64,000 nucleotides of DNA from Panonychus citri (lineage: Eukaryota; Arthropoda; Arachnida; Trombidiformes; Tetranychidae). The notes beneath the pieces are model-generated. The model saw only the letters and a list, made by a program, of their open reading frames with translations, searched no databases and was not told the DNA's origin. The position numbers and the translations under genes are program-made. Location of the stretch: contig NW_026515525.1 in the NCBI RefSeq assembly GCF_014898815.1, forward strand, positions 62,001 to 126,000, in the 5' to 3' direction. Below are positions 53,401 through 63,300 of this stretch, piece by piece; positions within the stretch are counted from its first letter, which is position 1, and each line of letters begins with the position of its first letter.

Positions 53401-56400
53401 TGAATCATTTATTTTTCTTCAACAGATGATTCTAAAGATCTTTTAGCTCTTTATAAAGCCTTTTGCTTCCGTGTCAAGGAAAAAAAGCTACCTAATCTGG
53501 CTAATAAAATAGTTCATTGGTTCTCGATTCCAAATATCACAGTGACTCGTGTTTCAAAATCTAATTTCAAACCAATTTCATCGAAAGAATTTCAAAGCTT
53601 TATCGATCACGTTGAAACAATGAGCAAACTTGAGTCTAAAGTTACACCACAAACGTCCGAAGTGTTGACAATTTCCGATGATAGTTCATCAGCTTGTAAT
53701 ATTCCAAGTACTTCGATCACCAAAGAAAATCCAGGATCTTCAAAGGTGTTCAGCTCTAAGGATCAACAGATTCATTCAAGCCAAGATCAAGATTCTATCA
53801 AAGAATTGATAGATAGAGCGAAAGAAAATATTAGAAAATATTCTGAAACAGCTAAGACTGTTCCAATCAATAATCCACTAAAAAATCTTTTCAATGAATT
53901 GGCTCAAATACAGAATCAATTAATTGAGATCATAGAAAATATTGAAAGATCTTTTTCGAAAGCTGTTGAAAATGTTGGAGATTCAATCTCTTGTGATCTT
54001 AGAATCATCAGTGAAGATGACAAGACTGAAGTTAAAGAAAATGTTACCTTTATTGAAGGTATTCTACCTGTGAAAACATCAAAGTACAAGAAAGCCATAG
54101 CTTCTTTACCAAGTGAGTTCCATGAACGTGAACCTTCACAAGTGATCACAGCTCTGGCAAAGATATGCTTTCCAGATCATTGGATCACGGGAGTGACTAT
54201 TAAAGGATCCGGTGGAAGAACATCTTTATTGGAAATCTGGAGTAGACAAGATCCTTTGAGTGTAAACTCAAATGAATCACAAAAATCTGTGGATAAACAA
54301 CTTGGCCATTCACGATATCAAGCTTTCATTGATCACACATTGAGAAAATGTGGGAAAAAATCGTACGATATTGGAACTGAAAAGCATCTAAGTACAGTCT
54401 TATCAAAAGCGATTCATTACAAAAGAACCAAGATTTATGCATCAAGAGGCTGGGATAATATTGAGAATGACTCATCCGACGATGAGTTTGATCATTATGA
54501 AAGTGAAAAAGATTCTGATGATGATCCTATCATTCTTCCACCAAAGAATCGAAGATCTAGAGTCACGAAAAGTCCAGTTTCTCAAACATCCAGAGTAACA
54601 AGAAGATCAGGGATCATTATGCCTGTTGTTACTATGACTGTAGGATCACCATTGCCAAAAGAGGATCAAATCGTGCAGGGAATCGACTCTTATGATCAAA
54701 ATGCAATAGATCAACATCAAGAAAAGTCATCAGAGATCCAGGATCAACATTCAGGTGATGGTAAAGGTTCTGACAATGAAAAAGATGCTGGAAATGAAAA
54801 GTCTGAATGTCTTTCTTCTTCGCAAAGATCTAAAAACGCAGTTGAAAATGATAACCAAGAAATTGTGGAGCCTGAGAAAGCGGAAATACCTAACATGGAC
54901 TCACAACCATCTTCACCTAAAAATGATCAAAAATCAATTGATGATGATAACTTTGAATTTGACGATGATGACGATATTCTTAGTGATATTCAGGGTGAAG
55001 ATAAAAATGGTGAAGAGATCAACTACTTGGAATCATCTCCTCCAAATCAATTGTTTAGTTCTAGTGTTGATCAAGATTCCGACAAGAATATGAATCAATC
55101 TTCTCATGAAATCAAAGAAGGCTACGGAAATCAACAAATGCCAGAACCTTTTAGAACAAGTACTCCGATCCAAACACCAACAATCATCAAGGATAAAGAT
55201 GTGAATAAATCAGCTAACGAGAATCTTAGATCATTCGATGAATCATCTGAGTCTGGAATTGAAACTAATTCTAGTATTCACACTAGTGTTGCTTCGGAAT
55301 CTCAAGCTGGTCTTCTACCAATGACTCAATCCATTCCTACTTCTTCAAGCAAGCGAAAAGTATCAAATACCACTCAACCGGAATTGAAAAAGCTCAAGTC
55401 TTGTCCTCAATCTGAAATACAAAGTGCTGGTGATGAAGAATCAAATTGTTCAACAAATCATCTTCTTCGACTGGTAGCGCTAAAAAATCATTGATCCTCG
55501 AACATTGGCTTTCTTGACCGATCCAGCGAACGCGGAAATTCTTGCGCAAATTGTTGCTGCTCAGAAAATCAACAAATCTGATCAACAATTCGGTATTTCT
55601 ATTTTACATACCTCAATTTAATCAAATTTCTATTTTCAATTTTTCAATTTTTCAAACATCTTTTTCAATTTTCTAATTTTTGATAGGTAGAAAATACCTA
55701 AATGATCCTCTATTGGTTGTTCAATTTCTCAAATTTTCTGATTTAATTAGACTAATTTGTATCCAATGTTCAACATAGAGGATCTTTTTTTCTTTCAATT
55801 TTCATTGGTCCAAAATTAGATCCAAAAGTTTTTCCCTCGAACTATTTTCTTTTTCTTCAAAATATGTACCTCAATCTAACCGCAATCAAACCCAATCAGA
55901 TTAAAATCTCATTTCGCAATCAAGTTTTGATATAAATACAATGATACTTGTTATTTGAGTCAATCTTTCTACAATTTGTGATCAAAGTGTTTCTATTTCG
56001 ATGATAATAACCAGTGAAATTCAATCTCAAAGAAAAAGTCTTTCAACTATGAAAAAGTCAAAAATAGCCGTTGGTTTACCTAAAAACAAACAACAAGTGA
56101 AAGTGTTTGGGAATTTCAAGCGCCATCAAAGATCAACAGATCAACAAAAAGTCTTGGATCCACCACTAACTTTGGGATCAACGATAAACTCAACTCTTAC
56201 GACTCAAATTTCTCAGATCCTGGAAGAAAAAGGTCTAAGTGTTAAAAGATCTGTTAATCTGACAAAACAACTTGAGCTCGATCTTATTTACGCCATTGTT
56301 CTTCCTTTCATTATTTGTGACGAAATTAAACAGAAGCAGCCGATCTTGATGAAAGTCGATACTAAAAATTTCACTGAATCTAAAATTGATCTTCCATTTT

Positions 56401-59400
56401 CAAGTTTTCTCGATTCTAAAGTCAACTGTTTCAAATTTGATGTAAACAATTTACTTTTTCGTGGATCATTCATTGCTCTAGGAGGTTAGTACTAACATAA
56501 TTTGTTGTTCTTTTCAAAAATAACATTGAATTTTTGATATTCAGAAACTCCGTTGGCTCTTAAAATCTGTTTACAAAGAATATAAATGAAAACAGTTCAT
56601 GGAAAGGGTTACCAAAGATGAAAAAAATACGGAATCAAGTTATTCAATTCTCTCATGTTCCACTGGATGATGTTTCAGATGTTCCCCCTTTTCGAGTTTT
56701 GTCAGCGTCTGAGTATGAAAAAATGTTCATATGTGATCTTTCAATCATCGAATCCGCTCAAAGCTCACTGGAACCGAACGAAAGAAGCTAATGATGAGAA
56801 CTCTATCATCAACTCGAAGTCCGTAATTAAAGATCAAAGATCTCAAAATCTCCGATAAAAGTGAATGACAAAGAAACATCGTCCGTGAATCAACAATTGT
56901 CAAGAAGAGATCTGAAAGTAATCTTGATCAATCATTTATTGAAACTACGATGGAAAAGATAAACAACCAAGTTCAAGAACTGAGTGAAAGATCATCTGTC
57001 CTTTCAAACCTTGACACCACAGGATCTATTCTGATTTCAACATTAATGTTCTCGATAATTTCGAAAGATAATCGATCTTAAGAAAGAGAATGAAAAGGAA
57101 CTTTCATATTCTGTTCCTGAAATTGATTCTACATACAAATTAAGTGTTAAGGTGAACCTTTGCAGCTTTTGGCTTGAAACACGAAAATTAATCTCCGAGT
57201 ATCTTCTTCTTTCTATTAAATTAGAATCAGATCTTCATCGAAGGTTTGATTCAGTTAGATTGGACCTTTACGAGGCTGCAATTAAACAAGAAGTCATCCA
57301 ATCCAGAATCATTTGCTTATGCGTTGGTGAAATTCAGTTTTCCTCGATCTTATATTGATGATGTGGTTCTTGGAAAAAATTTACGATAAGAAAGATTTTG
57401 ATGAATTTGAAAGAGCTCATAAATTGTCATGTATTGCTAAATATCCTTTGTCTTTCATATGGAGCTTTCCAGATCCGTATGGATCTAGAATGCAAGGATC
57501 ATTCGATGTAAAAATCGGTCATGAAAGATTGAGAGCTTTTTTCAGTAAGTTATCTTACTTATAATTAATTGTAATATGGATCATTTTTTCAACAATACTA
57601 ATTGATTTAAATGTTTCTTCACAGATCATACATTTCGAAAATCGAATATCTTTTCATATTCCAAGGATGCTGAGAAAAAAGTTCGAAGAAGGGTTATGAA
57701 AGAGTTATGTTCATTGAATCGTTTATCTCAGAAAAGAAAAGATCAGAAGAAGAAGATACACAAGACGATCCTTGGGAAAATGCAGATTCGCATAGCTTAA
57801 ATGAAACTGAAGAACCGACTGATTCAAGTATATTCGATATTGAATGTTTTGATGATCTTGTGTAACAAGAATCCATGAAAGACTTATGATTCTGAAATAA
57901 ATGATCAATCTACTAATAAAATAATTGATTCTTGAATTACTAAAATATTTGATTGTATAAATTGATGAAATAATTTCTGATTACTAGAATAAAATCTAGA
58001 ATAAAACTAAAATTAAAATCTATTATCCAATTTCCTCATTAATTCTTAGATAACAATAAAAAAATGAAATATGATTTTGAGAGTCCAGAATTTAGACCAA
58101 TCTCTTAGTAAGATCAAGAATCATTTGTTTCTTTGCTTACAGTTGAATGAAAATTAGTCAAAATTGATCGATTTTGACAAACCTTTGAATCAATTGTGAC
58201 TCTTTTTTGAGCAATTTGCATGTCTAAAACTTTTCATTTTTGACTCAATCGCAGTCAAAATTGACTCAATTTAAATCAAAAATTTTGACTCAAAATTGAG
58301 TCAAAATGGCCAAAAGAACCTACTTTTTGACTCTTTTTTGACTCTCTTCTGTTGATTGGGCAATGATTAAGGAAATACAATCTACTTTTACAAGGACAAT
58401 TTATGAATAGTTATTATTATTTTGTTACCTGTTGTTGGTGTTATAATATTATTATCCTAATTTAATACCTTTAGATAATCAAAGTAAAGTTGATTATAAA
58501 TTTAATCATTAATCAATAATATTTTGGTTAATAGTATTGAATTAAGAAAAATCTGATTCTAATTTGTAGTTTAACTGATTAAATTACTTTTTACTTATAA
58601 TTAGATAAAAGATCAACACTAAATCATTCATTCAATTGAAATCGGAATTGATTAAATAGGTTAATCAGATTTCCAGTAATCATTTAAAACTAACAATTAA
58701 GGTAAATAGTATAATGTAAACAATCAATTGGTCAGTTGATGAGATTACCTTTTATGTAATAAATTGATTGTCTTATGATTAAATTGATTGAATGGTATTT
58801 TCTTATTACGTTGATTAACATAATGAGCCAGAAAATCATTGATTGTTTCAATAAATTAAATGATATTGACCATTCAAAAAATGACCAATACAAGTTGAAA
58901 TTTAGTTTATTGTTCTGACCAGTCTAGTTGGTCAAATGTTCACCTTGAGTTAGATGATAGTCAACACCTAATTGAGACAAGTGAATTGTTGATATTCAAA
59001 ATGTTATCATTACTTTTTATTTCTCATTCTGATTGAAGGTTAATATGAACATTGAGCTTGGAGACGAAGAAAAAAAAATTCTGACAAATAGTCAATTCTG
59101 GTGAGGAAAATGTTCCAGTTAAAATTAGGTTCAGATGAGAATCTATTGTTTTATCAAAGGGATACTTAAGATATTTTTGTAGACCATTATTTTCATTGAA
59201 CTTTTTTTTTCTCGTCGCTACTTTAAGGAGTTCGAGTGTTTGAAAGGTTCTGACTCTGAGAAAATGACTTTTTATTTTAAAGGAAAAGGCAAACGAATAG
59301 ACTGATAATCGAAAAGTATTTTTGTTACTCTGATACTCTTTTCTTATCCAATACATGGATGAAAAAATTACTCCTTGTGTCCTGTAAAAGATTCAGATGA

Positions 59401-60324
59401 TAATCATGATGATTGTTTTAGATTTTGATTTAGAAAAAAAGTTACATGGAAACGTTTCATCAACCGAACAAATTTCCGACAAAATGATTGAATTTACTCA
59501 ATTTCTATTTCAATTCTCGAGCAATTTAATCGGCATCCCCTTCATTTCACTCACAACTTGAAACTGTAATTTCCACCTCCCCATCAATCCAAGCCAATTT
59601 CATTCATTCCATGATATTACCTCTCACCATGATTATTGTTATTCCTTTATTATTTTATTAGATAAATATTTGGTAATATTAAAACGATAAAATAAAGAAA
59701 TAATGAAATAAAAAGCTGAGGCGGTGATAAAGTTCTTAGCACTTTATTATTTCTCTAGTTTGTTTCCCTAAATTTCCAGAGAAATGAAGAAAACTGCTCC
59801 AAGGAAAACTTAAGAATCTATAAGTTTCAAGTTATTTGAATTCTTTGTTCAGTTTTATCTCTCTCTTTCTACTGTCAACAGTTCAGTTTATCCTGAGAGC
59901 CAATTATATAATCAATCGTTATATACACATGCGATATCTGATATTCCCCAGGTTTCCGATATATTTTGTGTATATATTTTTATTCTCATGGAAAAATAAA
60001 CCGATAAATAAATAAAATGTAAATTCTTTTCATTGGTGACAATGAAAATCTAATCTGAGTGAAACAATCATCGCCTCGGGATATGTTTGAGGTTTCAGCT
60101 GTTGTTTTATATATTGAAAGTTGAGTAAAAAAGTGATGGAAACAGAGGTTACAGGGGGACAATGTTTTCCTGTGGATGTTTCCAGTGATAAGACTGTTCA
60201 TCTTGTTCTGAATTTGCTCAGGGGAAAAAGTTCATAGGATCAAACTTATTATGTTACAATTCTTGTTTTTAAAAAACAAGAACAATGTTTTATGTTTCAA
60301 ACTTTTTCTCGAAACTTTTTTTTC

Positions 60325-60364
<40 letters not shown>

Positions 60365-63300
60365 CAATTTCGATATTTAAACCTTTTCGAACTCTTTTCA
60401 CCCACTGTCCAACTTAATTTCCCCCACAGATATAAAAATCTATTCTCCCTCTGAATAAAACGATAACATTTTCCAGGGAAATATCTCTCTCCTCTCATAT
60501 ACTAAATCCTCAGAATTCCAGGTTCTAAGTGATTCTTAGCATTCCAACAAACAAAGTTCTGATATTCATTCAAATCAATATGTCAACTACAACTAAGAAT
60601 TCAATTGTTTAATCATCATCATTGGTGACAATTATTATATACAGCCACGGACATTAAGTTTCGTACACTTTCAATTAAAGTTGCGCATAGAGTTGGTTAT
60701 CTAATCAAAATTGATAAAATTTCATAATCTATTGTTGATTATTAGGTTTATTTACATTTTGATTTGTTTTGTTTTGGTTAATTTAGTTTAAATTAAATCT
60801 TGAAGTGATGCCCAGGGCTCTAGAAAATGATCTGCGTTTAAAAATCATCGATTTAACATCACAAGGTTTCAGTGTCAGAGATAGCTAGTGAACTGGACTT
60901 ACCAGCATCAACGGTTCAAGGATGGAGGATGAGATACAATCAACGTGGACATTTGAACACATTTTACTCTAACTGTAAGAGGCCTTTCATATTGAATGGC
61001 CATCTAAAAGAGTCGATTCTTTTGAAACGATCGAAGATCCGTTTAAACTCTACTAAAATTAACAACGAATTAGATTCAATTGTAACGCCCCGAACGGTCA
61101 TAGGTTTTGAGATCAGAAGGCTATAAGACTCACCATGCGGCTACAAAGTAAGCTTAAGACTCAACATCGTCAACGAAGAGTTGAGTTCGCAATGGTTCAC
61201 GAATCGTTCGATTGGACGAAGTGTATCTTCGTTGACGAATGTTGTTTCAGTAGTGAGAAAGATGGAATAAAACTAGTCAAAGGCCTAGAAACTGTCGTTA
61301 TAACGGAAGTTATGTTAATCAATCTGATCATTGTGCCGTAAAATTGTTTCAATTTGGGAGCAGCAGCTTATTCAGGATTAGGTCCATTCGTTTTCTTGAT
61401 TCGATTAACGGACAAACTTATGTAGAAATTTTGGACACGGTTGGTGTTGAATTAATAAGGAAAGATTTGGGACTAACGAATGCTTTTGGGTTGAAGACAA
61501 TTGTCCCGCTCATCGATCTTCGTTAGTTCGTGAATGGTTTGAATAAAAAATGCGTTACATCAGATCAATGTAACGCTTTTGAGCCTACCCGCTACCTCCT
61601 GATCTCAACCCTATTGAAAACGTTTGGGTGATCTTAAATATGAATTTTTATATTCTAATTGTTCAATTGATTCTATTGATGAAATGAAATTGAATATTAA
61701 GCTAAATTGGGACTCAAAAAATAATTGTGACTATTTCAAGTCCTTTGTTGATTCACTACCCAAAGACTGCAAGATGTAATAGAGCAAGATGGTTTTCCAA
61801 CAAGATTTTGATTAAATGAAATTGATAAATAAAATTGATTAGATAACCAACTCTATGCGCAACTTTAATTGAAAGTGTACGAAACTTAATGTCCGTGGCT
61901 GTATAATTTGAATGTCAACAACCATTATAACAGAATTACGATAATAGTCATCATCATGATTCTGTTTATCTTATTAGTTAGATGAGTTGAATGAACATCG
62001 ATTTGTGTATGGAAAGAATATTATTTTTTGGAACTTTTTTTCTCTTCTCTTTTCCTTATAACATCTAATCGTCAACTTTTCATGGGAATCTGCAGTTATC
62101 TCTTCTGAGAAGATTTTTACTGTCAAGTTTCAGGGTCAATTATCAACAATTTTTGTTTTCTATTCGAATAATTTGATTCATGATATTCTGAATGCTGAAG
62201 ATTCCATGAGAAGCTCATTGTTGACAATGTTTATTGTTTTTCATAGAAAACTTTTTTCTCTCAATTTTCATATTTACATTCTGTCATCATGTTATCAATT
62301 TCATGGTTATAAATATTAACCATGAATACATGATGATCTTCAGCATCAGAAGGAGGTTGAAATTTTGGATACTTGAGTGTGAATAAAGTTTCAAAGTCCA
62401 ATAAGATTTGAATATTCGGATGTTCAGAGAGAGAAAGGAAAAAGTATTAACTTTGTCAGAATTGATGCCGATTCTCTAAGAAAAATGTCACCAAGATTTC
62501 GTCAAACAATCAAATGGCCTCATTCTTATTCATAAAAATACATTTTTTTCGAACAAAAAAAGTGAAACAATAGATGAAAAAATAAAATTCGATCGAAAAG
62601 TTCAACTGGAATACTAAATGAAAGAAAAGAAATGATTCTAACCATGATAATGGGAGAGAAATGATAGATACACGTACATTCGTGAAAAGATCATGATGAT
62701 CATGATAAAGATAACTGAATCTCTTACTAAATGTAAAGATAAGAGCAGAACTTTTTGTTCATCTCAACAGAGAATTAGAAGAAAAAAAAACTTGGATTTC
62801 ATGTTCAACTGTTCATAGTGAGAGAAAAAATGTACCAAGTAATTTTCGAGCTTTTTTTTCAAAAGTAAACCTTAAGACGAAGATATAATAACTCATGATA
62901 ACTCGATAAAATCATGAGAAAATGAATTACATGGTGAAGAAGAAAAAACTGACGATGATTTTATTGATCATTCATTTTGAAATCCTGTTATCAATCATTT
63001 CAGTAGCAATTGTTGGAGCTGAATTGATAATAGTCTGAATTCATCATGATAATATTTCCGAATGCTAATATAATTTGGTCTATTGTTCCATCAATACAAT
63101 TACACAAAGAAAAAACTATCAAACCATATTCCATATATTCTGATGATAATAATAAAAATAAAATTGATGAGAATGATTATCGTTAAAAGTGAATAATAAT
63201 CACATCAAGTTCATCAAATTGTTTTTAAGTTTCATCTTTTTATCTTTCATTTTTTCTTGTTGTTTGAAAAACAAAATTCAAATGTTAGAGGAGAAAATGA

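Larger units (their letters stand above)
48928..58361. mobile_element. Decayed ~9.4 kb EnSpm/CACTA-like DNA transposon
   Basis: The core encodes a tnp2-like transposase (minus strand) and divergent plus-strand genes. Both ends carry clusters of GACTC/GAGTC words in both orientations. The outermost matching words are CCCCATCAACA at 48928 and, on the opposite strand at the right end, GCCCAATCAACA at 58350-58361; these are candidate terminal inverted repeats. I could not confirm a target-site duplication, nor a canonical CACTA terminus, so the limits are approximate. Two divergent transcription units plus subterminal repeats are the organisation known for CACTA elements. The transposase is frame-broken, so this copy is inactive on its own. 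It sits in an intron of the GnRH-type receptor gene. Confidence 0.7.
60642..61901 (+). mobile_element. Tc1/mariner-family element with perfect TIRs
   Basis: A 1,260 bp DNA transposon flanked by a TA duplication (60640-60641 and 61902-61903). The inverted repeats begin CAGCCACGGACATTAAG and are identical over 67 bp, then diverge. It contains a single transposase gene on the plus strand with several frame breaks. The size, TA target and DNxPxH / PDLNPIEN motifs place it in Tc1/mariner. Confidence 0.95.

Noticed and set aside
48928..58361. Polinton/Maverick or integrated virus
   Set aside because: No DNA polymerase, integrase, packaging ATPase or capsid-like protein is visible; the clear gene is a tnp2-like transposase.
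59024..59356. 110-codon minus-strand frame with ATG
   Set aside because: No domain or low-complexity signature of a real gene; sits in intron DNA between two transposons. Conservation would be needed.
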